64,000 nucleotides of DNA. Origin: Solen grandis. Lineage: Eukaryota; Mollusca; Bivalvia; Adapedonta; Solenidae. Below the pieces are notes generated by a model. That model made no database searches. It saw nothing but the letters and a program-made list of their open reading frames with translations, and was not told the DNA's origin. The position numbers and the translations under genes are program-made. Position 1 is the first letter of the stretch. Every line of letters starts with the position of its first letter. The stretch spans positions 55,993,741-56,057,740 of the forward strand of contig CM037791.1 in assembly GCA_021229015.1 (NCBI GenBank). Reading direction: 5' to 3'. Positions 26,601 to 41,600 of the stretch are shown here, piece by piece.

Positions 26601-29600
26601 AGCATTTTATTTAGATTTTAGTTGCAATCAGTTTTAGTTTATTTTTTCATTAGATGTAAAGTTTAACCATACACAGTTATACAAAATCTTATATAGAGTC
26701 ATATTTCAACATTAATATCAGATATTGCAGCCAGCATATTTTACTTCAAGGAAATTAATATTATGGTATTTTGATGTGACTTCATTAACATTTCTTGAAT
26801 CTGCTATATAGGCCTGTTCTACTGTATGAGTTACCCCTCTATTTTCATGAATGCAGTTTGTATATGGGAATCTTAGAGAATAATACATCATAAATACATG
26901 TACTAAATATATTGTTACACATTTCTTTTCTTTTAACTATATTGTGTACTGTATGTGATAAAATTAGTAAAGGGAGGATGTGGTTGACAAATCTGTGGGA
27001 GATTTTATGGACACAAGTTTGGTTTCAAACACTGCTGAGTGAAATGTACTCTTATTTCCTGCATTTCATAAACAGGTAGAAGATTAGACACGTAGTTTGA
27101 TCTGCCTTTTTGTTAAGGTAATATATCCATCTTCTGATTGTGATCATGGTCCATCAAGTGATTATGTGAATTTTATAGTAAATGCAAGCCTTTATAAACT
27201 CTGAGCAAAAGATCCTCAAACTCCAATTTAGTCAATTGATACTTGTGTCTGCACTGAAATCTTTTAAGCATTTGAACGACCATGATTATAAGTTAATAAT
27301 GGATGGATTACCTTCATTTGATAAACCCCATCACATTTTCAAGGGGATTATTTTTATTCATTTCTTACTTACATGATTTAAATAATGCCAAACATACTTC
27401 TCTCCAGACTGACACAGAAACTCAATTTGTATTTCTTTTACCTTTCAACACAGTTGTCAGCTAAGAAATGTCCTTGTCAGTGACTAAGAAAAGATTTATG
27501 TTGATCACCTGGTCCCATAAGAAATAACCTGATAGCAAACAAAAAGGAAGTGAGCTTATCAGCTTCCTGCTCATTCATATAACTACCTTTTCTAGGAATT
27601 GCTATGATTCTCATCTATAAATAACATTAGGTTATACACTCAGATTTTATGTCTGAAATTCTGCAGGATTGTGGCATGAGTTCTCTTGTTGTAAACAATG
27701 TGTTTTTTGTTTCATGAGGACCGCTTTGATATGTTGTTGATGTGTGCAGAGATTAGTATTGCCTTGAGTAAGTGAAATGTAACACCTGCAAGGCAGTGTG
27801 CAGATCTGTGTCTGCACATGATCCTGTGGGAAAACTGACAATTTCTAATAAACTTTGTGATGGAATTTACAGCCCTGTAGGAAAATTATTGAGCAATATA
27901 CATCAATAGGATTTTCCTCTGTTTGCAGCTTACAAATTATATGATTACCATTACCTGCAGTTTAATGGTATTTCAAAGGATAATGCATGGTTGAGCAATA
28001 TTTGCATCAGTAGGTCTTGCCTAACTGAATGAAATATCTGTAGTTCAGCAGTGTAGATTTCAAATGTTCTGCTTTTGAGAAGGAAAACTTATATAATATA
28101 GTGATGAATGTCATTTTTATGCTTCCTGAAGGGAGAGCATATAGTTGCTGCTTTGTCCCGTCCGTCCATTCATTCATCCGTCTGTTATAATTTTGTCCGG
28201 AGCATAACACAGAAAATACAAGAGGTATCAACATGAATCTTCATAGGTAGATAGATTTCAATTGTTGCTCTACATAATTTAGGAGTTATTGCCGTTTGTT
28301 ATTTTTCATTCTGAAATTTTGTCCCATTAGCTCATGTAGTATAATAAAGTACCCATCAAGTGACAAAGCGCAGTTCAGGGAGCATCCACTGGTTCTACCA
28401 GCACTTCTTGGAACCTAGCAAAACCTTTTTGAAAAAAAAAATCAAAACAAGATTATCTGCAAAAAGGAGTTGAGAAACTAGTTGAGTGACAAAATATACT
28501 CTGTGGAAAGAAGTCTTTCATTTATATATAGATAATACTTATTCAGTTTGGTGTGTTTATCCTTTGAATACTGAGGCATTGTCTCAGTTACACACACACA
28601 CACACACACACACAAATGGTTTAATTGATGAAGCTATAAATTTCACATGTAATATTGACAGAACAAAACACATGGCCATCTGTGTTTAGTTTGTAAGAGA
28701 GAAGATGAAGATTTTGTAAGTCTAATGGATGATTCTGGAGAGTAAACATGTCAGTTCTGTTACCAACTTTTGTCACAGTTTTATCTCAATTTCCAGTCTG
28801 TTTTATTCGGCTTCGATACCTCTATATCTGGCTTCTCCTTCATCACCCCTGCTTCACTTTGTGTTATAGTGGCCATATTGGAACTATTTCCCTTTAAATT
28901 TCAATATTTCATGTGCAGTTCCATTGAAACTTGTAGTAGTTCTACAGAATTGAAAAAGATAACTAAGGCTTGTATTTTGGATGGGTGTGGAAGGTAGAGA
29001 ACTGGAAATAAGGGCAAAATGATTAGAGAGAGACAGAGAGAGCTGGATGTGGTTATTAATCACCATAGTGACAGCTGTAGTTTTAACTTGGAGAGGGTAG
29101 TAAGTCCCTGGAAAGAACAGAAAGTAAGAGGGGATGTTATAAACTGATTTAATTCTAGACGATATTGCCATAAGTATGAATATTTGTTGTTGTTTTTTCA
29201 GAGATTATTATGACGCCCACAAAGAAGGGCAATTCGACACACATTCGTATAGAGAGGAAGAGGAAACTTGATCTGGACACGTCCATGACAGAGGATCGTG
29301 TGCACGAGGCTGGCGGGGAACACCGGGGCCTCGTTATTAACAAGTCCTCACAGGGTATGTACATAAAATCATCTTGGTGTAATAAGCTGGCTGTATCCCT
29401 GCTTTACGTAAGTATATCACATATTTAGTCCCTTTTAGTCAAGGCAGTGTAGCAGGTGTATTCTTTACCTTCAATAATAGCTCTGTATGGTTTCTTAATT
29501 AGCTATTCAATGTACAGGTGAATGGTAGGTTTTTAGCTCACCTGAGCACAACGTGCTCAAGGTGAGCTTTTCTGATCGCCTTTTGTCCGGCGTCCGGCGT

Positions 29601-32600
29601 CCATGCGTGCGTCCGGCGTCAACAATTGCTTCAAACAACATCTCCTCCTAAACGGCTTGGCCAATTTGAAAAATATTTTGCAGGAATGTTCCTTGGATAA
29701 AGCTCTACTAAAGTTGTATAAATGGTTCTGGTCCATTGCATAATTAGGTCACAGGAGCTAAAAATAGATTTTAAAAATGAAAATTTAAAAAATCTTCTTC
29801 TCTGAAACCACAAGGCCTAGCCTTTTGATTTTTGGTATGTAGCATGATCTTATGACTCTCTACCAAGATTGTACAAATTATGACCCTGGGGTCAAAATTG
29901 GCCCCACCCCAGGGGTCACTTGATTTCACATAGGCTAATATAGGAAAAACTTGAAAAAATCTTCTCCTCTGAAACCACAAGGCCTAGCCTTTTGATTTTT
30001 GGTATGTAGCATGATCTTATGACTCTCTACCAAGATTGTTCAAATTATGACCCTGGCGTCAAAATTGGCCCTGCCCCAGGGGTCACTTGATTTAACATAG
30101 GCTAAAAAAGACAAAACTTGAAAAATCTTCTTCTCTGAAACCACAAGGCATAGAGTTAAGATATTTGGTGTGTAGCATTGTCTAGTTGATCTCTACCAAG
30201 ATTGTATAAATTATGACCCTAGGGTCAAAATTGGCCCCGCCCCAGGGGTCACTTGATTTCACATAGGCAAACTTGAAAAATCTTCTTCTCGAAACCACAA
30301 GGCTAGAGTTAAGATTTTGGTTGTAGCATTTCTTTGATCTCTACCAAGATTGTACAAATTATGACCCTAGGGTCAAAATTGGCCCCGCCCCAGGGGTCAC
30401 TTGATTTCACATAGGCTAATATAGGAAAAACTTGAAAAAATCTTCTTCTCTGAAACCACAAGGCCTAGCCTTTTGATTTTTGGTATGTAGCATGATCTTA
30501 TGACTCTCTACCAAGATTGTACAAATTATGACCCTGGGGTCAAAATTGGCCCCGCCCCAGGGGTCACTTGATTTCACATAGGCTAATATAGGAAAAACTT
30601 GAAAAAATCTTCTCAGAAACCACATGGCCTAGCCTTTTGATTTTTGGTATGTAGCATGATCTTATGACTCTCTACCAAGATTTTTCAAATCATGACCCTG
30701 GGGTCAAAATTGGCCCCGCCCCAGGGGTCACTTGATTTAACATAGGCTAATATAGGAAAAACTTGAAAAATCTTCTTCTCAGAAACCACAAGGCCTGGGG
30801 TTTAGATATTTGGTGTGTAGCATTGTCTAGTTGATCTCTACCAAGATTGTACAAATTATGACCCTAGGGTCAAAATTGGCCCCGCCCCAGGGGTCACTTG
30901 ATTTCACATAGGCTAATATAGGAAAAACTTGAAAAAATCTTCTTCTCAGAAACCACATGGCCTAGCCTTTTGATTTTTGGTATGTAGCATGATCTTATGA
31001 CTCTCTACCAAGATTTGTCAAATCATGACCAAAATTGGCCCCGCCCCAGGGGTTTAAATAGGCTAATAGGAAAAACTTGAAAAATCTTCTTCTCAGAAAC
31101 CACAAGGCCTGGGGTTTAGATATTTGGTGTGCAGCGTTGTCTAGTCACAACAAGTTTGTTCAAATCATGGCCCTGGGATCAAATTTGGCCCCACCAAGGG
31201 GTCACCTGATTTACATAGGCAAATATAGAAAAAAATTGAAAAATCTTCTTCTCTGAAACCACAAGGCCTAGCCTTTTGATTTTTAATATGTAGTATGATC
31301 TTATGACTCTCTACCAAGATTGTTCAAATTATGACCCTGGGGTCAAAATTGGCCCCGCCCCAGGGGTCACTTGATTTACATAGGCAATATAGAAAAAAAA
31401 AAAAAAATTTCTTCTCAGCCACCACAAAGCATAGAGTTTAGATATTTGGTGTGTAGCATTTCTAGTCGCTTCTTACCAAGTTTGTTCAAATCATGACGCT
31501 GGGGTCAAAATTGGCCCCGCTCCAGGGATCACTTGATTTTACATAGACCTATATTGGAAAAAAAACTAGAAAAATCTTCAAGGTCTGGAGTTTATATATT
31601 TGGTATGTTACATGGGCTAATAGACCTCTACCAAGTAGAGTGTGGTAGTGTGTAGCATTGTCTAGTCGATTCTTACCAACTTTGTTCAAATCATGACCCT
31701 GGGGTCAAAATTGGCTCTGCCCCAGGGGTCACTTGATTTTACATAGCTTAATGATACCAGGTGAGCGATCCAGGGCCATCATGGCCCTCTTGTTCTATAA
31801 TAAGCATAATAAATGAAAAAAATAAAATCAAATTGATGACGTACTGCAGTGGTGTGAAGAGAGGCCTGGTTATCCTTTTGCAGCTTTATGTTAACATCTC
31901 TATATCTCATGTCTTTGCAAGGTGTAGGCTTTTCTTTATAGTTTTCACAATAGCAGCAGTAGTCAGCCTTAGGAAAAGGAATGTGTATGATGAATTATAT
32001 ATTTCAGAAAATAGGACTTGAACAGAGCCCTTACAAATAAGTTCACAGTTTTGATTTTTGTGACATGTCTACTTTTTGTCAAGTCATTGAAATGATGATC
32101 TGCCACTTGAAATTGTCCGTTAACTTCTAATACCAAAAAGAATCTTGCAGTCCTCTGAGGTGCAAATAAAAAAAAAAATAAAGAAATAAAAAACAACAAC
32201 AAAATGCTCATCAATCTGGGCAGTTTAGATGCAGAAGCATAATTGTTAAAAAAAAGAGAACATGAGAAGATGAAAAAAAAAGAAGAAGACTTGCTGATGA
32301 AGACAATGCAGGACAAGCAATATTTATGTTACAGGTGACAATGAGGAGGACCTGGGTAAACCCCAGGTGCAGCTGGGGTTCAACTGCTTCCTGGTTGATA
32401 CCAAGACAGGCGAACGCCTCGTGGTGAGTCCCTTTCACACAGCCTCAAGTTTGATAACCGTGGCTGCGATTAAATACATAAAGATTTACCAGGTTGGCAT
32501 TGGAATAAACTGATTACTGTCACTCAGTGCTTACTTCCCTGATTATTTCCATGATATAGTTATTATTACTGCATGGTTTGCTCTAGAGGCAGTGTGGTCA

Positions 32601-35600
32601 AACAGTTATAGTTGCTGGCTTACTTTCACCAAGCTCCTGACTGTTGTGGGTTTAAATCTCAGTATGTTCATTTTTCACAGACTTTTAATGTAAGAAAGCT
32701 TGCTTGTGGTATGGCATAGGTTATACCTTGGTGCCTCTGTACACTTAGTGGTCTTCAAGAATAATTAGCTGATTGTCTCTGTGACATGAATATTATTGTT
32801 GTGATGGTTTACTCACCAACTTCAGAGCATGTCACACAAATAGTTGACATGGGAATTGAAATCTTTGACAACATACAATTCATCTAGGCTTATAGTACAA
32901 CATTTGGGACACACAGTATGATTATATCAAGTCAATTTAATTATGTGTTTTGTTCATTAGTTGAGAATTTTGACAGTGATTTTAAAAGATGAAATTAAAA
33001 TTTGGTACTGGGATTCTATAGAAACCTTCTGTTTAAGAAAATATTTTCTATATTCTGATTGTTACAGGAAAGTAGGAAGCTAAATTCTGGTATGTTGAGG
33101 AAGCCGACTATCTGGACCAGGTGACAACAGGCTTCAACTTCTTCCGAGAACTGCTCAAACCAGAGAACTTTCCTAAAGGTATTAATATGTAAATTTGTTT
33201 ATATTGTTTGTTATTAAGCTTATCTTGGGTCTTTAATTTGTTCAGTGTACTGGTGTTTTGTGGTGGTCTAGTGATGTTGTGTTGAACTCTTAATTACCCA
33301 TTCCTAATTTTCTGTAAATTAGGATATGTAAGGAAAATTTCAAAGTATCTTGTATATGTTTGATTGCAGACTATGTTGGTTTTATCAAGAAGTGCATGAA
33401 GCTGATGCAGAGGCCAGAGTATAACCAGGCCAAAAAGATCAACCTGGAGATTCAGCAGCTGGACAGTGACCAGGCCCCCCGTAGTCCAGGTAACACTGCC
33501 CCCACACCTTCCTCACAAGCATTTTCTGACCAGATCCAGTACTGCACACGCTGTCATAATGCAAATTCTTTTATAGGAAAAAAACAAAACAAAAACCAAG
33601 GGCCCCAAATCTTAACTCTTTACCACTCTTTTATGTTGTTTTCAAGCCATAATGTACCATTATATGGACAGGTTAGTTTGAAATTCATCTCAGCCTGATC
33701 AGGTTTTATTGACCTCTGAGGAGAATGGAACAGTATAGATCTTGTCTAGCCTTTGAGTCACTCACTGTCTGATCAGGTTTTATACTAATGGTATAGGTCA
33801 TTTCCATGACAGCCCTCATATTTGTTAACTGTTACCATAATAATTATAGTTACAGTGCAGTCCAAGTATTTGCAAACTGTAGGTAGAGAGTCTGATATTA
33901 ATGACCTCATTACTGGCCTATTAGGAAATGGCACATTAAGATGGATTTTTTACCATACAGTTACACTGAGATTGATGTAGCACAACTTCGGCCAAAATAA
34001 CTCTGTATAAAAAAAGATGGATGGGTTTGGAGTTTCAAATATCTGGGCATAAAACTGGATTCATATTACCAGGCTTAATCCTTTTGTTTCATATTGTAGT
34101 GTGACATTGAATCAAGAAAGAATGTGTTTATAAATTAGGGTTCAAGTATTTTCACAGTGCAGATGAAAAATTTGTTTGAACTACTCCACATGTGATGCTC
34201 TAAACAATGGGATAATCACTTATTGATGTATGAAATATATTGGACGTCACTTTTCATTAGGTATAAGATACAGGAGTTGCTCTTTATATATTCTAGAAAA
34301 TATTGAAGGAGATCCTGGATCATTGTTCCTGTTTGACTGTTGTCTTGTCAAGAAAACATAGTCAGAATTTTATCTTATAAGTGCCATGAAATGCCTGTGA
34401 TAAAGGATCCCTCCTTTACTTTTTCCCAGTATTCAAACATACCACTATATGTCCACTTCACTGAAGTGGGTGATAATAGGAAACATGATTGTTTAATTTG
34501 GTCCTAATAAATTTTATTTTTGTGTGTAAATATGGGAATGGCACTGCATTTCTTGTAAATCTATAAAGGTTTATATTTTGTACATGAAAATACAAACATT
34601 GTCAGGATATATAAGTATGATACTAAAAATATTGATCCAAACTTTATTAGTGTTTTAGACTAGACCAATATTTCACTAGAGTACACTTGTATTTATATCT
34701 GGCACATATTCAACATCAGCCTAGGATTTTAGTGGTATTGCTTTTGTACACCGTATCCTAGCTTTCCTTGCTGTAGTTGTTTATTTTAGTTATGATCACA
34801 CAAGTGAAGCTTTTTGCCATTTTGACTGTATGTGAGGATGAATTATGATTAACCCTTTATCTCATGAATTTTGATATACAAATGTTTGACTTGCTTAATG
34901 TTAAGTAACTTTAAGTGGTATGTGAAATAATCTGCTGTTCAGACTGTAGAATCTGTATAAGCAGACAGGGGAGCTCCTGATCAGATAGTTCTGGAAGGAG
35001 CTGTCTGATCCTGGTCTGCTCTGTTTGCCAATGCGTCAAAATTCTTCTATATGAGGTAAAGGGTTAACTTGCTCTTCAGTCTACAATACTTACTGGTGTT
35101 ACTAGGTTTTCATGCCATGTTTTGAAAAATTCTCAGTGATTTTTCCCAAATTTTTGTCATGGTAATTTTTTTTTAAGAAAGCAGCTTTTTATTTGTTTGA
35201 TTTATACATGTCCGTTGTTGTAATTCTTGTGAATTATTTACTGAACTACAGACAATTGTTGTGATTTACCAGTTGCTAAATTGTATAATGATTATACCTC
35301 GTTTTGTGACTCATCCGACATTAGTTCAATTGTACAAGATGTTTATTACTTTTTTGGGTCCTCTAGCTGCATTTTAAGCATCTCATCATCAAAGTAATAC
35401 AAGGTGGTATTTATGTTTCCATGGTGACAAATTATTGTTGTCTCCACTAGAATATTTGCTGTTTGTGGACGGCAAAGGTACGTGATACTAACACCCCCCA
35501 GTGTTCAGACTCTGGTACTTGAGGGCTGTAGATGGACTGATACACAGCCATCTGTTAACCTTTTATCACACTTATCATAGTAAATGACAGAAAAATCTTA

Positions 35601-38600
35601 GCATAATGAAAACAATTTGCATTTTGAAGAGGTCTTTGTGTTCTAAATGTAATGATGAGTAGCAGACAGTATGAAACCTGATGAGCCTGCACATTACTTG
35701 CTGGCTGATAAGGTTTTATGCTAGTTGTGTTAGTCATTTTCCTGATATTGCGTGGTAAAGGGTTAAGCTGAAATCTTATCTATGCCAAAATGTGGCTAAG
35801 TTAAGTTAGTAAATACTTGGAATAAAGCATACTTTTATATGGGTAGGTTTTTCTGTTGCCGTTGGTGTATTGATCTTAAAAATTAGTGATAGTGACATTC
35901 ATTACCAAAGAATGGAAATTGGCTCTGTTAACAAATATTGGTTGATAGACCAAAACTTCATGGACATAATCTGTGTAGATAGGCATCATTGTTTAGCTAT
36001 TATTTAGCCATTGAATGACTAGTATTCATTTTGGGGTCAGTATTTCAAAGTTCAGGGTAATTAGGTCATGAAAAACTTTGAATAATGTTGAGGCTTGAGC
36101 ATCATAGCTGGTAAAGACTGTTACACTTGTCATCTAAAATACCTAGTTCTGTTTTCAGTATGACAGGATTGGGTCATAGGGTTCAACCCTTATTGTTTTG
36201 ACGTCATGACATAAGTCAAGGTCATCGAGTTGAATATTTAGTGTCTGACTTAATATTTTACAAAAAAATTTTGTTCGTAAAAGCCTTTTAAATAAACCTA
36301 AATGTTAATGAATAACATTCAGACTGTTCAGTCTGTCTAACATATGTTTGCTATAGATATTGGTGAATCATCAAATTCCAGTCAGGAGATACAAAGTTAA
36401 TGGAATTTCATTCATACTATGCAAGATGGATTTCTGGCAGCTACATATTTCTCAAGGGATCATGTGTGTTTTCAGCTATCTTTTTCCAGTATTGATTCAA
36501 GGTTTCTCATGACAAAAATATAACAGATAAAACATAAATTATAGTCTTTGAATAAATACATGACTAAGGCATGGTCCTGGATAAGTCATTATTTGTCTGT
36601 GAATGAAGTTAATCAAATTCTGAATTGAAAAACCAGTAGAGTCTGATCCTGGTGTGAGTTCTCCATGTATAACCCTGTCCCCGTACAGTTGAGATTACCA
36701 TGCATGGTTGAAACAGATGATTTTGTTGTTAAGATATGCAAGTTATGAGTTTGAGTGTTGTGAATGATTAAAAAAAAAAGCATACAATATTGTGTACTTG
36801 ACTGTTTTCAATTGACTAGGTTATGTATCATCTTAAGTTTGCCATGTGCTCGCTGGATAAGTCTTATAGGTCTTCAGTTAAATTTAAAGCTTGCAATGAA
36901 AATATGTCCTTAGTTGGATACTTGGTCAAGGTAACTACATGTAGTTGTGTGTGGGGTCACTTTTTGGTTATAAGCTAATTTTGTGGCTTTATATGATTAG
37001 TTCTTCTGATTTTTTGTGAGAAAACTGTAAGAGTTTGTGAGTACTGTTTCATCACAGTATATGGGTTTAGATAGCTGTCAGATGGTCTTGGACCATGTCT
37101 TTAAAAAATGGGCATCTACACAGGCATAGCACAGGACTTTCTGAAGGTTGGATTGCAGTTTTCTTCTTAGAAAGGTATGTTGCCATGGTCAGACATTTAG
37201 ACCGGTTCCTGTGGTATACAAAATGTTCCCTGCACTCTAGCTTGGCTATTTTTGCCGGTCTTCTCTGGTTCTGTTTTTCTGTACTTCTGATGGCAGTGGG
37301 CTACATCTGTATGGTAATTGTCATATTTTGAGTCAGTCTGGACTTCTGCTGGTTTGGAACAATTAAGTTAGTGTATACATTGATGGATATTGATTGCTTT
37401 TTCGCTTCTGATTACTTTATTGTTCATTTATTATCCTGCATGTCTTAGGGCTGTGCTACGTATACTTTTTTTCTTTTTAGCTCACCTGAGCACGTGTGCT
37501 CAGGATGAGCTTTTAGGATCGATGAATGTCCGTCGTCCGTCCGTCCGTCCGTCCGTCCGTCGTCCGTCGTCCACAATTTGTTCGTTTGCACTCTAGCATC
37601 TTCATTTTATGAGCAATTATCTTCAAACTTTAAAACAATGTTTATAACCATAAAATCTCGGCCAAGTTCGATTATGGCTGATATCGGAACATTAGGTCAG
37701 GAGTTATGCCCCTTTTAAAATTAAAAAAAGCCAGATTTCACATTGTTTGCACTCTAGCATCTTCATTTTATGAGCAATCATCTTCAAACTTTATGGCAAT
37801 GCTTATGACCATAATGTCTTGATTGAGTTTGATTTGCTGAGATTATTAGGTCAGGAGTTAGCCCCTTTTAATATAAAAAAATGCCAATTTCACTTTTTAC
37901 ACTCTAGCATCTTCATCTTTTGAGCAATCATCTTCAAACTTATTACAATGTTTATGACCATAAGGTCTCGATTGAGTTCGATTAATGCTGAGATCCGTCG
38001 ATTAGTTCAGAAGTTATGCCCCTTTTAATATTAAAAAAAATGCCAGAAATCACTTTGTTTACACTCTAGCATCTTCATCTTTTGAGCATTCATCTTCAAA
38101 CTTTATGACAATGCTTATGACCATAAAATCTCAGCCAAGTTCGATTATGGCTGAGATCCGTCAATTAGGTCAGGAGTTATGCGCCTTTTAATATTTAAAA
38201 AAGCCATATTTCACGTTGTTTACACTCTAGCATCTTCCTTTTTTTAGCAATCATCTTCAAACTTTATGACATTGTTAATGACCATAATGTCTCGATTGAG
38301 TTCAATTGTGGCTGAGATGGGTCATTTAGGTCAGGAGTTATGCCCCTTTTAATACAAAAAATGCAAGATTTCACTTTGTTTATTCTCTACCAACTTCATT
38401 TTTTTAACAATCATTTTTAAACTTTGAGACAATGTTTATGCCAATAATCTCACAATCGGGTTCAATTATAACTGATATTGACTTTTAAATTTAGGAGTTA
38501 TGCCCATTTCACCATAAAAAAAAAGCCAGATTTCACTTTTACACTCAAGTATCTTTATTTCTTAAGCAATCATCTTTCTCAGGTGAGCGACCAAGGGCCA

Positions 38601-41600
38601 TCTTGGCCCTCTTGTCTTTTTTACGTTAATCAGGAAATAAGTCCATACAACTTATAATAATCCCTTTTGACGGTTCCTAAGTTGAACCCACCGTATTAAA
38701 ATCCACAGTCATCTGCATTACCACTGTACCATGGTGCCCTTTACTATTTAGGACTGTGGTCTGTTAAGTACTTAATTGTTGATGAAGATAAGTTTTGAAA
38801 AAAGAATTATATTACATGAAATTCAGTTTTAAGTGTTCAGAATTATAATTTATAATGGATGAGAAATATTTTCATACCTGTTACCTGTAGTGTATTACTG
38901 GTTATACTCTTGTTTAATAGGAATTGGCTATACAGTAATCATGCTCATCACCTCATGTCCCACCTAACACTCACATGACTTGAAGACAAGTTGGGATGCG
39001 GGGATTTTAATCTATTTTAGTGATGGTTCTTGTTCTAAACAGAGTCCTGGCTGAGTATTGAGAAAGAACATTGGTTTTTCTCATAATGATGCAGGCATGT
39101 TATTTAGATGGTAGAAGCTAAGTTATCAGTATGAAACAATTATCACATGGGAATTGAATAAAGCATTTGTCTCAAGATTATGGTGTTAATTTTAGTATTG
39201 AGCTTAGTGTCTAAGGGAAGCATGATATCAGCTATTTTTAAATGTCTCTGATTAATTTTGGGAATGAGTTTGTGTCAAATGTTAATAATTGCCCTCATAA
39301 ATTGTTTTTAATCACACATATGACTCTTTGGCTCCTTTTTATGTTCATCCCCATGTACCCCCATTAAATTATTGTTCTATTTTTATATTTGTGTCGGTGA
39401 TCCAGCATGATGGTTGTTCTGCTTTTATAGTTAATCATGAAATTTGGGAGGATTACCGTAATCGTTTGAATATTAGCCGCAGTTTCATGCTAAATTTCAT
39501 CAATTTAAACTGTGCATGCGGCTTATATATGGTATTACAACATAGTTTACTTTTTTCTGAACATAAATCTACCGAGAATCGGTCTTTTACAAGCGCCGCC
39601 ATTTTGTGTACTATTCTGCGGATTCGTATTAATTAAAGGTTACGGCGCATCACGTAAAATAAGGAACAATTTAATGACATATTTATACCCCCGAAACAAA
39701 GTTTGGGGGGGTATATAGGAGTCACCCGGTGGTCGGTCGGTCGGTCGGTTGGTTGGTCGGTCGGTCCAGCGGTCCGTTGCATTTTCCTTGTCCGGAGCAT
39801 AACTTGAAAACCACAAGTTGGAATTCAATACAACTTCATGCAATGATCAAGCACATGGAGAGGAAGTGCAGTGCACAAGAACCATAACTCCATCTTGACT
39901 TATTATGGAGTTATTGCCCTTTGTTACTTTTCCTTGTCCGGAGCATAACTTGAAAAGTACAAGTTTGATTTCAAAACAATTTCATACAATGGTCAACCAC
40001 AATATGAGGAAGTGCAGTGCACAAGAACCATAACTCTATCTAGAGTAATTACAGAGTTATTGCCCTTTGTATTTTTTCCTTGTCCGGAGTATAACTTGTA
40101 AAGTACTGATTGGATTTCAAAACAATTTCATACAATGGTCAAGCACAATGAGAGGAAGTGCAGTGCACAAGAACCATAACTCTATCTAGAGTAATTACAG
40201 AGTTATTGCCCTTTGTATTTTTTCCTTGTCCGGAGTATAACTTGTAAACTACTGGTTGGATTTCAAAACAATTTCATACAATGGTCAAGCACAATGAGAG
40301 GAAGTGCAGTGCACAAGAACCATAACTCTATCTAGAGTAATTACAGAGTTATTGCCCTTTGTATTTTTTCCTTGTCCGGAGTATAACTTGTAAGGTACTG
40401 ATTGGATTTCAAAACAATTTCATACAATGGTCAAGCACAATGAGAGGAAGTGCAGTGCACAAGAACCATAACTCTATCTAGAGTAATTACAGAGTTATTG
40501 CCCTTTGTATTTTTTCCTTGTCCGGAGTATAACTTGTAAACTACTGGTTGGATTTCAAAACAATTTCATACAATGGTCAAGCACAATGAGAGGAAGTGCA
40601 GTGCACAAGAACCATAACTCTATCTATAGGAATTACAGAGTTATTGCCCTTTGTTACTTTTCCTTGTCCAGAGTATAACTTGTAAACTACTGGTTGGATT
40701 TCAAAACAATTTCATACAATGGTCAACCACAATTTGAGGAAGTGCAGTGCACAAGAACCATAACTCTATCTATAGGAATTACAGAGTTATTGCCCTTAGT
40801 TACTTTTCCTTGTCCAGAGTATAACTTGTAAACTACTGGTTGGATTTCAAAACAATTTCATACAATGGTCAACCACATTGAGGAAGTGCAGTGCACAAGA
40901 ACCATAACTCTATCTAGAGTAATTACAGAGTTATTTCCCTTTGTTACTTTTCCTTGTTTTTCTTGTCCTGAACATAACTCGAATATTATACATGGTATAT
41001 ACTTGAAACTTAAAATGTAAACAGATGGCGACTAGGAGAAGTGCAGTGTCCAAGAACTGTAACCTTATATTTTTAAACTACTGTGACAAACAACCATTAT
41101 TGACTCTCTATCAACTTTTAATAAAAACTTTACTTATTAATATCACAACCAATATACTATGTATACAGGTTCTTATCTATGCTCTGCCTGAAGTCTGGCT
41201 TCTCCTGCATTAAAGTATTTTGCGGGGGTATTAATCACCTTCAGTGATAGCTCTAGTTTACTTTTATAATTAAACGATTTATATGAAATAATAATTTTTT
41301 TTATTTGAAATTTGGTGTTTTTGTGTTGTTTTTCTTGATTTTTTAGTGTAGTATTTTTAGGTAAAATGTGTGAAAAAATCCAGCCAATCACAGGCCGATA
41401 TTCAATGAGGGAGGTCGAACAGGGATGGCGTCGGGTGGGATGGGGTGTCACTTTGACACTGTGTACCACAGGTTAATCAATACTAACCTGGCACTTACCT
41501 GACATATTTGAGAATGTATTGAGATGACACATTCAGCTACGATTCGCTTTATAAGCAGAATCATTTTGACCAAATTTCATTCTTGCTTTCGAGCTTGCCT

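Noticed and set aside
29631..30625. Minus-strand ORFs with repeated MWFQRRRFF-type starts
   Set aside because: They are antisense readings of the 165-bp core of element 3.
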